From NCBI GenBank assembly GCA_934167695.1, contig CAKPLP010000009.1, forward strand, positions 1 to 50,962: DNA of 50,962 nt, written 5' to 3'. The stretch comes from an uncultured Bacilli bacterium (GTDB lineage Bacteria > Bacillota_I > Bacilli_A > RF39 > UBA660). Below, in pieces: positions 25,770-35,195 of this stretch (the stretch's first letter is position 1; each line of letters starts with the position of its first letter). Below the pieces are notes generated by a model that did no database searches, was not told the origin of the DNA, and saw only the letters and a program-made list of their open reading frames with translations. A program made the translations under genes and the position numbers.

Positions 25770-26078
25770 TTATAAAGATTTTACTATATCATCTATTTCG
25801 TTAATACTTTTAAAACCAATTTCTTTTCTTATTAAATTTTTATTCTTATAAAATAATAAAGTTGGTACACTCATGATAGTGTGTTGTTTTGCTAGCGATT
25901 GGAAGTTATCTACATCAATTTTAATTACCTTTATATTATTATTTTTCTCAACATACTTTTCTAGTATTGGTGCTAACATTTTACAAGGACCACACCATGT
26001 TGCAAAAAAATCTATTATTACTATATCGCTGTTTAATTCTTCTTCTAAATTTTCTTCTTTTTCTAATTCTTTTATCAT
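25770..26078 (-). CDS. trxA: Thioredoxin
   Basis: 102-residue thioredoxin fold with the active site FFATWCGPCKM (Cys29, Cys32) and the cis-proline loop SVPTLLFYK. No signal peptide, so it should be the cytosolic disulfide reductase. It follows the CvpA-like gene by 9 nt and probably shares its transcript. Confidence 0.93.
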   Translation of the reverse strand: MIKELEKEENLEEELNSDIVIIDFFATWCGPCKMLAPILEKYVEKNNNIKVIKIDVDNFQSLAKQHTIMSVPTLLFYKNKNLIRKEIGFKSINEIDDIVKSL

Positions 26079-26087
26079 ATTATTCTC

Positions 26088-26813
26088 CTATCTATATTTT
26101 TGCAGTATATTATTTACATTTTTAATATCATTTAATTTATTTTGTGATATTAGAGTATCTATTTCGTCTATTGATACAACGTTATATTTTAACATAATAT
26201 CTAGTATTTCTAAATTATATTGATTAGAATTTTGCAATTTATTAGGATCTTGTGCTATTTTAACTGTTACATTATATATATCATTTGTAGCATTGCTTAT
26301 TGGAGCTGTTAATCCTGTTAATATTGGGGTTTTCTTTAATATGATGGTATTACCTATTGAATTGTGTAAAGTACTGTTATTGGCAAGTGGTACAGAAACA
26401 ACAAGTAAGATTACAAATACAGTAATATAACCACCAAAGAAACCTACTATTCCTCCTAATATTGATGATGTAGTATGGAAAATTAGTAAACTATTTATTA
26501 ATTTATCAACTATTTTGGTTAATGTTAAAATTAGCTTAAATACGAAACTAAGAATGGAAAATATTAGAGCAAATGCAATTATTTGATATAAAAGAATATT
26601 TAATGAAGATAGACTTATTCCTAATAGCCCTGTTGTTATAAATGGCAAGTGCTGACATAAAAAATTTCCTACATTTCCCATCAACATAAAAGAAATTATT
26701 ATTATTAAAAAGTTACCTACAACATTTATTGATTCTCTTATTATTCCTCTTTTAAAGCCTGTTATTATACACATTAAGATGAACAATATAATCATTATAT
26801 TTACTATGTTCAA
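26088..26813 (-). CDS. CvpA-family membrane protein
   Basis: 241 residues. The N-terminal four-helix membrane region (about 1-150) has the CvpA layout: MIILFILMCIITGFKRGIIRE at the start, and SILGGIVGFFGGYITVFVILL in the fourth helix. The C-terminal 70 residues are polar. CvpA homologues affect envelope stress tolerance, peptidoglycan-linked processes or colicin V production; no function can be read here. Confidence 0.75.
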   Translation of the reverse strand: MNIVNIMIILFILMCIITGFKRGIIRESINVVGNFLIIIISFMLMGNVGNFLCQHLPFITTGLLGISLSSLNILLYQIIAFALIFSILSFVFKLILTLTKIVDKLINSLLIFHTTSSILGGIVGFFGGYITVFVILLVVSVPLANNSTLHNSIGNTIILKKTPILTGLTAPISNATNDIYNVTVKIAQDPNKLQNSNQYNLEILDIMLKYNVVSIDEIDTLISQNKLNDIKNVNNILQKYR

Positions 26814-26888
26814 AATATCACTCTCCTCTTGATTTTAATTATAGCATAAAATTTAAAAATAAGTTATAATATTTTTGAGGTGTTACTT

Positions 26889-27788
26889 ATGAATGTTGTT
26901 TTTAAAGTAAATGATGAAATAAAAGATAAAATGATTAAATATTATGCTGATAAAAAAAAAGATAAAGAAATACCCTACGTTGTTTTTCAAGCTGTTGATA
27001 ATGATACAGTAATTACTTTATATACTTCTAATAAGGTGATGTTTCAAGGTGTAAGTGCTGATGTTGATGCTAGTATGTGGAAAGAAATGATGGGAATAAA
27101 AGATCAACCTAAGGAAGATTTATCTAAGTACCATAACTGTAATAGTGTTGGTAGTGATGAGGTTGGAACAGGTGATTATTTTGGTCCTATTGTTGTTACT
27201 TCTACGTATGTCACTAAAAATGATGTAAAGTTTTTGGAAGAATTGGGAGTTGGTGATTCTAAAAAAATTAGTGATGAAAAAATATTAAAAATGGCTCCTA
27301 TTATTGCAAAAAGAATAAAATATAGAAGTTTAATTCTTAATAATAAAGAATATAATGAAAAATATTCTAAAGATGTAAATATGAATAAAATTAAGGCTAT
27401 TATGCATAATAAAGTTTTATATAGTATTATGCAAGAAGAAAAACCTGATGTAGATTATATTATTGTGGATGAATTTGCAAGAGAAAAAAGATATTATGAT
27501 TATATTAAAGAAGATCCTAATAAGCAGATGGGAATAACTTTTATGACTAAAGCGGAAGACAAAAATTTGGCTGTTGCATGTGCATCAATTATTAGTAGAT
27601 ATATTTTCTTGAAGGAATTCGATAAAATGTGTGATAATCTGGGTATTCCTCTTTTAAAAGGTGCTGGTAGTGATGTTGATAAAATTGGTGAAGAGGTAGT
27701 TGAAAAGTATGGTGAAGAAAAACTCAAAGATATTGCTAAGTTAAATTTTGCTAATACTCAGAGAATATTAAAGACGATTATTTTTTAA
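26889..27788 (+). CDS. rnhC: Ribonuclease HIII
   Basis: Cleaves the RNA of RNA-DNA hybrids. 299 residues. The N-terminal TATA-binding-protein-like substrate domain (about 1-85) is diagnostic for HIII. The catalytic domain starts at NSVGSDEVGTGDYFGP with the D-E pair, then VGDSKKISD, IIVDEFA and AVACASIISRY. The start is the ATG at 26889, since the RBS GAGGTG overlaps the in-frame GTG at 26880. A separate RNase HII is at 45016-45993. Confidence 0.95.
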   Translation: MNVVFKVNDEIKDKMIKYYADKKKDKEIPYVVFQAVDNDTVITLYTSNKVMFQGVSADVDASMWKEMMGIKDQPKEDLSKYHNCNSVGSDEVGTGDYFGPIVVTSTYVTKNDVKFLEELGVGDSKKISDEKILKMAPIIAKRIKYRSLILNNKEYNEKYSKDVNMNKIKAIMHNKVLYSIMQEEKPDVDYIIVDEFAREKRYYDYIKEDPNKQMGITFMTKAEDKNLAVACASIISRYIFLKEFDKMCDNLGIPLLKGAGSDVDKIGEEVVEKYGEEKLKDIAKLNFANTQRILKTIIF

Positions 27789-27800
27789 TCGCCTTTTTTT
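27771..27800 (+). terminator. Terminator after RNase HIII gene
   Basis: GACGATTA/TAATCGCC stem (one mismatch), short T loop, then seven T residues. The convergent dnaJ stop lies at its edge. Confidence 0.65.
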
Positions 27801-28944
27801 AATTACTTTCATTAACAAATTTATTAAAACTATCTATTTCATCTTCTGTTAAATCAGTTTTACTTAATTGTTCTATTAATTTCTTTTGATCTCTTGATAA
27901 TCTTTTAGGTGTAATTACTTTGAATGTTATATACATGTTTCCTTTTGAGTGTTTTGCTTTATTGTCAACACCTTTACCTTTTATTCTTTGAATATCTCCA
28001 CTGTTAGTTGCACTAGGAACATTTAATTTAATTACTCCATATAAAGTTGGTATTTCTTTTTTACATCCTAATATTGCTTCTGTTATAGTAATTGGAACTT
28101 CCAAGTAAATATCATCTTTTTCTCTTTTAAAGTATTTATGTTCTGGAACTACGAATTCTAAATATAAATCCCCCGGTTCTCCACCATTTGAACCAGGATT
28201 TCCTTTTTTAGCAACACGTAGTCTATCTCCAGTATCTATTCCAGCTGGTATATTTATTGTTATTGTTTTATGTTTTCTAATTTGTCCATTGCCATGACAA
28301 TCTGGACATTTTTTTTCATATGTTTTTCCACTACCATGGCAGTCTGGACAGGTTGTTTTTGATAAGAATGATCCTAGTATTGTATGTTGTTCTGTTGTAA
28401 TAGTACCGCTACCATGACACTTACTACATGTTTTTTCATTTAAGCCACCTGTACCATTACAAGTTTCACAATTTTCAACAACGTCTAATTCTAAATCTTT
28501 TTTACAACCATATATAGCCTCTTCAAAAGAAATTTTTATTCTTTTTAGCACATCACTACCTGTACGTTTTCTTTGTGAAGTATTAGTTCTTGATTGAGAA
28601 AAACCTCCACCGAATCCTCCTCCAAAGAATGAATCAAAGATATCTCCTAAATCAATATCACTTGCATCAAAACCATATCCACCTGCTCCACCGAAGCCAC
28701 CAAAACCACCGTTATTATTAACTCCGGCATGACCAAATTGATCATATTGCTTTCTCTTTTGCTCATCTGATAATACTTCATAAGCTTCCTGTGCTTCTTT
28801 AAATTTATCAGCTGCAGTTGGATCATCTTTGTTTAAATCTGGATGATATTTTTTGGCTAATTTTCTAAATGCACTTTTAATTTCTGATTCTGAAGCATCC
28901 TTTGAAACTCCTAATACTTCATAATAATCACGCTTATCTGCCAT
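27799..28944 (-). CDS. dnaJ: Chaperone DnaJ (Hsp40)
   Basis: Co-chaperone stimulating DnaK ATPase. 381 residues, type I DnaJ: J domain with KKYHPDLNK (HPD at about 33-35), Gly/Phe linker (about 75-125), four zinc-binding CxxCxGxG repeats (CETCNGTG, CSKCHGSG, CPDCHGSG, CPDCHGNG, about 155-220) and the C-terminal substrate domains. Strong RBS aaggaggt. It is downstream of hrcA-grpE-dnaK but separated from it by pepF, so it is probably partly on the same heat-shock transcript. Confidence 0.97.
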   Translation of the reverse strand: MADKRDYYEVLGVSKDASESEIKSAFRKLAKKYHPDLNKDDPTAADKFKEAQEAYEVLSDEQKRKQYDQFGHAGVNNNGGFGGFGGAGGYGFDASDIDLGDIFDSFFGGGFGGGFSQSRTNTSQRKRTGSDVLKRIKISFEEAIYGCKKDLELDVVENCETCNGTGGLNEKTCSKCHGSGTITTEQHTILGSFLSKTTCPDCHGSGKTYEKKCPDCHGNGQIRKHKTITINIPAGIDTGDRLRVAKKGNPGSNGGEPGDLYLEFVVPEHKYFKREKDDIYLEVPITITEAILGCKKEIPTLYGVIKLNVPSATNSGDIQRIKGKGVDNKAKHSKGNMYITFKVITPKRLSRDQKKLIEQLSKTDLTEDEIDSFNKFVNESN

Positions 28945-28955
28945 AATTTACCTCC

Positions 28956-30756
28956 TTACTTCTCATAATAAATTTTTTTAAATTCCTCTAGTGTATTTTT
29001 GAAATATTCAATAGCACTTTCAAAGACTTTTGTATCTTTTAAATCTATATCTATTATTTTTAAAACTTCTAATGGATAATCTCTACCACCTGATTGTAAG
29101 AATGCTAAGTATTTATTAACAAAATCAGGAGTGTTATTGATAATATTTTCTGCAACATAGCAGGAAATTGATAAACTTGTCGCATATTGATATACATAAA
29201 ATGGTGTATAAAAATGAGGAATTCTTGCCCATTCGTATTTTATTTCATCGTCTACAACTACTTTATTACCAAAGTACTTCTTATTTAAATCATAATACAT
29301 TTTATTAAGATAATCTTTAGTTAATATATTACCACTTTCAACGTATGAGTGAGCATCTTTTTCAAATTCTGCAAACATTGTTTGTCGATATATAGTAGCT
29401 TTAAATAAATCTAATCTCTCATTTAGTATTGATAATTTTTCTTCTTTATTATTTGAATTTTTATACATATAATCGCTTAGTAATAATTCGTTTGTTGTAG
29501 ATGCGATTTCTGCTAAAAATATTGGATAATCTGCTGTAATATAAGGATTATTTTTCGTAGTGAAATATGTATGCATAGAATGACCTAATTCATGTGCAAG
29601 AGTTGAAACGTCATTATAATCTTCTGTAAAGTTTAGTAATACCATACGGCATAGTATCTATACTTCCAGTTGAGTATGCTCCTGATTTTTTACCTTTATT
29701 TGGATATTTATCTATCCAACCATCAGTAAATGCTGTTTTTAATATTTTAATATATTCATCTCCATAAACACTTAAGGCATTTATAACTATGTTTTTTGCA
29801 TCTTCAAATGAATATTTTTTCTTGTTTTCCTTTACTATCTTGGCATAAGAGTCATATAAATGAAATTCATCTAGATTTAAAATATTTCTTTTTAATTCAT
29901 AGTAATCATATAATGGTTCCAAGTTTTCACTAACAACTTTTATTAAATTATTGTATAATTCTACTGGAATTTTATTTGCTTCTAGATACATAGAAATTGA
30001 ATTTTTATAATTTCTTAATTTAGATGTTATACAATCTTTATTTACTGTTGTTGAATAAGTAGATGCTAATGTATTAATAATGCTATTGTATGCACCATAT
30101 AAAGCAGTAAATGCACTTTGTCTAATATTTCTGTTTGCAGATGAAATATAATTAGAATAATTTGCCTCTGTCAATTCAATTTCATTATTGTCTTCATCTT
30201 TAATTTTTCCTAAATTTAAATCAGCATTTGTTAAATAAGATGCGGTTTGACTATTTGAAGAAAAAACTGGTTGATATAAAGATAATACTTTTTCAATACT
30301 TTCATCCAATGTATGATCTTTTTTTGAAAAAATAACATCAAAGAAATGTTTATATGATTTTAAACTTTCTTGTTCTTCTATATATTGATTAATAATTTTC
30401 TCATCAGTTTTTAAAATTCTAGGTATTACTGCGGCTGTTTTTTCATTATATTCAGCGTATAAATTTATAATTTTACCTTTAAGTTCTTGGTTAGTACTAT
30501 TATTTTTATCTTCATCATTTTTACAATTTGCATAAACTGAAAGTTTTTCTAATAATCTTGAAACTTTTTCATCTTGTTTTAGAAAGTTTGCTAATTCTAA
30601 TGAACTATTTAAAAAGTCTTTTTGTAAGTACACTAAATTATCTAATTCCTGATGAAATTTATTTATATCATTATTAAAATCCTCTAAAGTTGCATATATT
30701 TTTTCTAAATTCCATTTATCTTCTTTACTTATCTCACTACGGTTCTGTATATTCAT
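28956..30756 (-). pseudogene. pepF: Oligoendopeptidase F (M3 peptidase), broken by a one-base frameshift
   Basis: Zinc peptidase of about 600 residues in two frames. The upstream part (30756 to about 29643) ends in GSIDTMPYG, then goes out of frame; the downstream part resumes at VLLNFTEDYNDVSTLAHELG with the HELGH zinc motif. Removing one G of the GG at 29642-29643 restores ...TMPYVLLNF..., exactly the PepF consensus order, so this is a single-base insertion. Both halves are otherwise intact, so the change is very recent or a sequencing error. It sits inside the heat-shock cluster between dnaK and dnaJ. Confidence 0.88.
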
Positions 30757-30773
30757 AATTATCCTTTCATATT

Positions 30774-30805
30774 AGTGAAAAGTTCTAGTTTCCTAGAACT
30801 TCACT
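30774..30805 (-). terminator. Strong hairpin between dnaK and pepF
   Basis: On the minus strand AGTGAAGTTCTAG / CTAGAACTTTTCACT with a GAAA tetraloop. The T-run after it is poor, so it may be a processing or stability element that lowers pepF-dnaJ expression rather than a full terminator. Confidence 0.6.
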
Positions 30806-30813
30806 TTTATTTA

Positions 30814-32646
30814 TTATTTTTCTTCATAATCAGCGTCTTTTACATCACTATTATCGTTGTTGTCATTACTATTGCTATCAGATTCAGTAGCAGTTTGTTC
30901 TTCATTTTGTGTTGCTTGATATACTTTACTTGCTAGTGCGATTGCTTTTTCTTGTAACTTATCTTTTTTCTCAGTTAGTTTATCTTTATCTAACTCATCT
31001 TTTGCTAATTCTTCACGAACATCTTTTATAAGTGTTTCTAATTCTTCTTTTTCTTTTGAATCTACTTTATCTCCAAAGTCCTTTATTGAACTTTCTGTTT
31101 GGAAACATAATTGTTCAGCTTCGTTTCTTAGATCTGCTTCTTCTTTTCTTTTTTTGTCTGCTTCTTTATTAGCTTCTGCTTCTTTCATCATTTCTTCTAC
31201 TTCTTCATCTGATAATGTTGTATTAGAAGTTATAGTGATTGATTGTTTTTTATTTGTTCCTAAATCTTTTGCTGTAACGTTTACTATACCATTTGCATCT
31301 ATATCAAATGTAACTTCGATTTGTGGTACTCCACGACGTGCTGCAGGAATTCCAGTTAATTGGAAGTTACCCAATGTTTTATTATCAGCTGCCATTGGAC
31401 GTTCACCTTGTAATACATGGATGTCTACTGCTGGTTGATTGTCTTGAGCTGTTGAGAATACTTCTTTTTTAGATGTTGGTATTGTTGTATTTCTTGGTAT
31501 TAATGTTGTCATTACGCCACCTAATGTTTCTAGACCTAAAGATAATGGTGTAACATCAAGTAAAACTATATCATTAACATCTCCTGTTAAAACTCCACCT
31601 TGAATAGCTGCTCCCATTGAAACAACTTCATCAGGGTTAACTTCTTTTGATGGTTCTTTTCCTAATTCTTTCTTAATTAAATCATATACCATTGGAATAC
31701 GTGTAGAACCACCTACAAATATTACCTTATCAATATCATCTTTTGATAGTTTAGCATCTTTTAAAGCTTTTCTAACTGGTTCAAGAGTTGAAGTTACTAA
31801 ATCACGTATTAAATCTTCAAATTTGGCACGTGTTAATGTTACATCTAAGTGTAATGGACCTCCATCTGATCCTTGAGTTATGAATGGTGCAGAAATTTGA
31901 GTTGAAGTTACTCCTGATAGATCTTTTTTTGCTTTTTCTGCTACTTCTTTTAGTCTTTGCATTGCCATTTTATCTTTAGATAAGTCTATACCATTTTCTT
32001 TTTTAAATGTATCTACTAGATAATCAATGATAGCTTTGTCGAAGTCATCTCCACCTAAATGGTTATTACCATTTGTTGATTTTACCTCAAATACTCCATC
32101 ACCAAGTTCAAGAATTGAAACATCGAATGTACCTCCTCCTAAATCATATACTAAAATTGTTTGAGAAGTTTCTTGTTTATCAAGTCCATATGCAAGTGCT
32201 GCAGCTGTTGGTTCATTTATAATTCTTTCTACAGTTAAACCAGCGATTTTTCCAGCATTCTTTGTTGCTTGACGTTGAGCATCGTTAAAATATGCTGGAA
32301 CTGTAATAACAGCGCGATCTACTTTTTCTCCTAAATAACTTTCTGCATAGTCTTTCATATAACTTAATATCATTGCTGATATTTCTTCTGGGGTATATTT
32401 TTTTCCTTCAGCTTCTACTTTTTCTGATGTTCCCATTAATCTTTTAATACTTGAAATAGTATTTGGATTAGTGATAGCTTGACGTTTTCCTGCATCACCA
32501 ACGATTCTTTCACCGTTTTTAAATGCTACAACTGAAGGTGTTGTTCTTCCTCCTTCTGGGTTTGGGATTACTTTAGGTGCACCAGCTTCCAATACTGAAA
32601 CACATGAATTTGTTGTTCCTAAATCTATACCTATAATTTTACTCAT
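30814..32646 (-). CDS. dnaK: Chaperone DnaK (Hsp70)
   Basis: Main ATP-dependent Hsp70. 610 residues from MSKIIGIDLGTTNSCVSV (RBS AAAGGAGAG selects 32646; an in-frame ATG lies 24 nt upstream). ATPase motifs: VYDLGGGTFDVS and VGGSTRIP; the substrate domain begins after DVTPLSLGLETLGG. The acidic Asn/Asp/Ser-rich tail ends in DADYEEK instead of the usual EEVD-like end, common in Firmicutes. Third gene of the CIRCE-controlled operon. Confidence 0.98.
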   Translation of the reverse strand: MSKIIGIDLGTTNSCVSVLEAGAPKVIPNPEGGRTTPSVVAFKNGERIVGDAGKRQAITNPNTISSIKRLMGTSEKVEAEGKKYTPEEISAMILSYMKDYAESYLGEKVDRAVITVPAYFNDAQRQATKNAGKIAGLTVERIINEPTAAALAYGLDKQETSQTILVYDLGGGTFDVSILELGDGVFEVKSTNGNNHLGGDDFDKAIIDYLVDTFKKENGIDLSKDKMAMQRLKEVAEKAKKDLSGVTSTQISAPFITQGSDGGPLHLDVTLTRAKFEDLIRDLVTSTLEPVRKALKDAKLSKDDIDKVIFVGGSTRIPMVYDLIKKELGKEPSKEVNPDEVVSMGAAIQGGVLTGDVNDIVLLDVTPLSLGLETLGGVMTTLIPRNTTIPTSKKEVFSTAQDNQPAVDIHVLQGERPMAADNKTLGNFQLTGIPAARRGVPQIEVTFDIDANGIVNVTAKDLGTNKKQSITITSNTTLSDEEVEEMMKEAEANKEADKKRKEEADLRNEAEQLCFQTESSIKDFGDKVDSKEKEELETLIKDVREELAKDELDKDKLTEKKDKLQEKAIALASKVYQATQNEEQTATESDSNSNDNNDNSDVKDADYEEK

Positions 32647-32659
32647 ATTTATCTCTCCT

Positions 32660-33283
32660 TTATTTATCAATTTTATTTATTTTCACTGTTGCAGGGCGAA
32701 TAATTCTATCCTTTAATTTATAACCTTTAAGCATTACTTCTAATACTTCATCATCCTTTTTATTTGGAACATTATCAGTCATTAATGCTTGTTCTAAATT
32801 TGGATCAAACTCTTCACCTACTCTATTTATTTCACTGACACCATAATTTGTTAAGATTCCCGTCATCTGTGAATACATCATTTTAAATCCACTTAAAAAT
32901 TTTGATAGTTCATCGGTTAAATCATTATCATCCAATGAAATAGCTCTTTCAAAATTGTCTATTACAGGAAGCAATTCTAAAATGATGTCTTTATTAGCAT
33001 ATTTTAATAAATTTTCAGTTTCTTCATCTTTTCGACGACGATAGTTTATTAATTCTGCTTGAGTATATTTAACTTTTTCTATTAATTCATTATTAGAATC
33101 AGTTAATTTTTTATTTTCTTCTTTTAACTTATTTATTTCTTCTTCTAATTTGTTTTTTTTATGTTTTTTATCTTTTTTGTTTTCACATTCACATGCACTG
33201 CCACAATCACAACTTTTTTCAGTACTATTGTTTTCTTTGCAGTTACATGTCTTATCTTCTTTCATTTCTTTTTCTTCTGTCAT
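32660..33283 (-). CDS. grpE: GrpE nucleotide-exchange factor with a cysteine-rich N-terminal extension
   Basis: Releases ADP from DnaK. 207 residues from MTEEKEMKED (RBS AAAGGAG picks 33283). The GrpE coiled coil (about 45-100) and beta domain are normal (ELLPVIDNFERAI, YGVSEI, VGEEFDPNLEQAL, GYKLKDRIIRPA). Unusual: residues 13-33 carry six cysteines in three CxC pairs (CNC, CDC, CEC), followed by a lysine-rich stretch. GrpE N-termini are normally acidic and cysteine-free, so a metal-binding or redox role is possible but only inferred. Confidence 0.93.
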   Translation of the reverse strand: MTEEKEMKEDKTCNCKENNSTEKSCDCGSACECENKKDKKHKKNKLEEEINKLKEENKKLTDSNNELIEKVKYTQAELINYRRRKDEETENLLKYANKDIILELLPVIDNFERAISLDDNDLTDELSKFLSGFKMMYSQMTGILTNYGVSEINRVGEEFDPNLEQALMTDNVPNKKDDEVLEVMLKGYKLKDRIIRPATVKINKIDK

Positions 33284-33293
33284 ATTATCTCCT

Positions 33294-34292
33294 TTAATTT
33301 TCAATATTGTCTTTGATGAATTCTAACATATTAACAACTCTATCATATTCCATTCTTTTTGGTCCTATGATAGCAATCGTACCTTCATCAGTTGCTGTTT
33401 TATATTTTGTTTTTATGACGGTGACATCATCATCAATCTCATTTTCTTCGCCTATATATATTTCGATATTTTGACTATCGAGGTCATTTTTTGAAGTTAT
33501 CTTTTTTAATGCTTCTTTATCATCTAATTTATTATATATTTCTTTTATTTTATCTACATTTGAAAATTCTGGTTGTTCTAAAAATTTATTTTTACTAACA
33601 ACATTTACATTATTATTTTCTGTAAAATCGGAGAACACATGATAAAAAGCTTTATAAATTTGTTCGTGTTGGTTTACGTATTTGCCAATTATTGGTTTAA
33701 CTTCATATTCTAGTTTAATGCTTACTTCATCGATTGGTGTCCCTACTATTAGATTGTTAATTAAAGAAACTGTTTTTTTGACTTCATCTAGGCTGACATC
33801 TTCTAAAGTGATCATTTTATGCTCTACGTGTCCTTTATCAGTAACTACTATTACAGTCATGTTTGTATTATCGATAGGTACTACCTCTATTTGTTTTAAA
33901 AGGTTGTCGTGTGATGACGAACCTAATATTACGGTAGCATAACTTGTTATATCTGATACTACTTGCAAGCTTTTTGAAATACAGTCTGATAAAGCTAATT
34001 GCTGGTTTTGAAATATTCTTTGCAGTTTTAACATATCTTCTGCTTTCATTTTCTTCAAATGCATTAAATTGTCAACATAGTAACGGTAGCCTTTTTCGCT
34101 TGGTACTCGTCCACTAGACGTATGTGTCTTTTCCAATAAGCCTATATCCTCTAAAGCTTTCATCTCACTTCTAACTGTGGCGGATGAACACTTTAATCTT
34201 TTACATATAAGATTGGAACTTACTGGTTTTGCAAGTTTAATGTACTCTTCAACAATTAATTTTAAAATATTATTCTCTCTACTTGTGAGCAT
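33294..34292 (-). CDS. hrcA: Heat-inducible transcription repressor HrcA
   Basis: Represses class I heat-shock genes by binding CIRCE. 332 residues. N-terminal winged helix (LKLIVEEYIKLAKPVSSNLI, then SSATVRSEMKALEDIGLL and TSSGRVPSEKGYRYYVD), GAF-like middle region and the C-terminal IIGPKRMEYDRVVNMLEFI. First gene of hrcA-grpE-dnaK, with the CIRCE operator 15 nt upstream, so it is autoregulated. Confidence 0.97.
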   Translation of the reverse strand: MLTSRENNILKLIVEEYIKLAKPVSSNLICKRLKCSSATVRSEMKALEDIGLLEKTHTSSGRVPSEKGYRYYVDNLMHLKKMKAEDMLKLQRIFQNQQLALSDCISKSLQVVSDITSYATVILGSSSHDNLLKQIEVVPIDNTNMTVIVVTDKGHVEHKMITLEDVSLDEVKKTVSLINNLIVGTPIDEVSIKLEYEVKPIIGKYVNQHEQIYKAFYHVFSDFTENNNVNVVSKNKFLEQPEFSNVDKIKEIYNKLDDKEALKKITSKNDLDSQNIEIYIGEENEIDDDVTVIKTKYKTATDEGTIAIIGPKRMEYDRVVNMLEFIKDNIEN

Positions 34293-34307
34293 ATTATTTC
34301 CTCCACA

Positions 34308-34334
34308 TTAGCACTACTATTTTATGAGTGCTAA
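34308..34334 (-). promoter_or_regulatory. CIRCE operator
   Basis: Inverted repeat TTAGCACTA, 9-nt spacer, GAGTGCTAA, one base away from the consensus TTAGCACTC-N9-GAGTGCTAA. It lies between the hrcA promoter and start codon, where HrcA binding blocks transcription. Confidence 0.97.
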
Positions 34335-34338
34335 ATTA

Positions 34339-34367
34339 ATTATATGACTACTATTAGCAAAAGTCAA
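34339..34367 (-). promoter_or_regulatory. Sigma-A promoter of the hrcA operon
   Basis: On the minus strand TTGACT (34362-34367), 17-nt spacer, TATAAT (34339-34344), immediately upstream of CIRCE. Confidence 0.9.
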
Positions 34368-34407
34368 TCTATTTTGCTAAATTTTATTAAATAAAAAGAA
34401 TAATTCC

Positions 34408-34611
34408 TTAACTATTGGCATTACTCTTTATTTGATTATAATAATCTGTTGAAAACTTGTTTAATTCTTGCTCTACTTGATGAACGAAATCGCTAGAAGT
34501 TTTTTTATTAAAGGACATAAGCCCTAATAACATAAAAATTATTAAAACTGCTATTATTAATAAACCATAAAGCATAGTAGAAATTGCAAAACCTTTATTA
34601 TTTATTTTCAT
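34408..34611 (-). CDS. Orphan prepilin-like small protein
   Basis: 67 residues. The start MKINNKG|FAISTMLYG matches the prepilin-peptidase pattern (Gly7, Phe at +1) and is followed by a 20-residue hydrophobic helix, but position +5 is Thr, not the Glu that most major pilins need for assembly. The C-terminal 35 residues are polar and helical (SDFVHQVEQELNKF). RBS aaggtgag. Far from the pilin pair at 1789-3095. It may be a minor pilin, a T2SS-K-like tip subunit (these lack Glu5) or simply a membrane peptide. Confidence 0.6.
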   Translation of the reverse strand: MKINNKGFAISTMLYGLLIIAVLIIFMLLGLMSFNKKTSSDFVHQVEQELNKFSTDYYNQIKSNANS

Positions 34612-34640
34612 TATAAACTCACCTTATGGTTTAAATTATA

Positions 34641-35195
34641 TCATTTCTTTTTTAAAATTACTATATATTTATCTCCATATTTTTTACTTTTTATTTCTAA
34701 ATATTTTTCTTCATCATAAATAATTTTCTTTAAATCATCGCTTTCACATATAACTAAACCATTATTATGTAATAGATTATATTTAGTAATTATATTTATG
34801 CTCTTTTCTATATAATCTGTTTTATATGGCGGATCTAAGAAAATAATATTAAATAATAAATTGTTTTCTTCACAATATTTTAATGATTTTATATAGTCTA
34901 AATTTAATATTTTATATTTTTCTGATTCAATCTGAATATTTTTTATATTATTTTTAATTGTTTCTGTTGCCTTTTTATTATAGTCAACAAAATAAGCTTT
35001 TTTGGCATTCATACTTAAACATTCTATACCTAGATTTCCAGAACCTGCGAATAAGTCTAAGATGATACTATCATTTATTTCAAACTGGATCATGGCAAAT
35101 AATGATTCTTTTACTCTATCCATTGTTGGCCTTGTACCTTTTAAATCATGTCCTAATAAGTTTCTACCTTTATAGATACCAGAAATTATTTTCAT
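34641..35195 (-). CDS. rsmD: 16S rRNA (guanine966-N2)-methyltransferase RsmD
   Basis: Rossmann-fold methyltransferase (184 residues; YlbH in Bacillus). SAM site ILDLFAGSGNLGIECLS (about 42-58) and catalytic DPPY (FLDPPYKTDYI), after the substrate segment GTRPTMDRVKESLF. Its stop is close to the pilin-like gene and its start overlaps the end of ylbF by 4 nt. The ylbD-ylbE-ylbF-rsmD order matches Bacillus, minus ylbG. Confidence 0.95.
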   Translation of the reverse strand: MKIISGIYKGRNLLGHDLKGTRPTMDRVKESLFAMIQFEINDSIILDLFAGSGNLGIECLSMNAKKAYFVDYNKKATETIKNNIKNIQIESEKYKILNLDYIKSLKYCEENNLLFNIIFLDPPYKTDYIEKSINIITKYNLLHNNGLVICESDDLKKIIYDEEKYLEIKSKKYGDKYIVILKKK

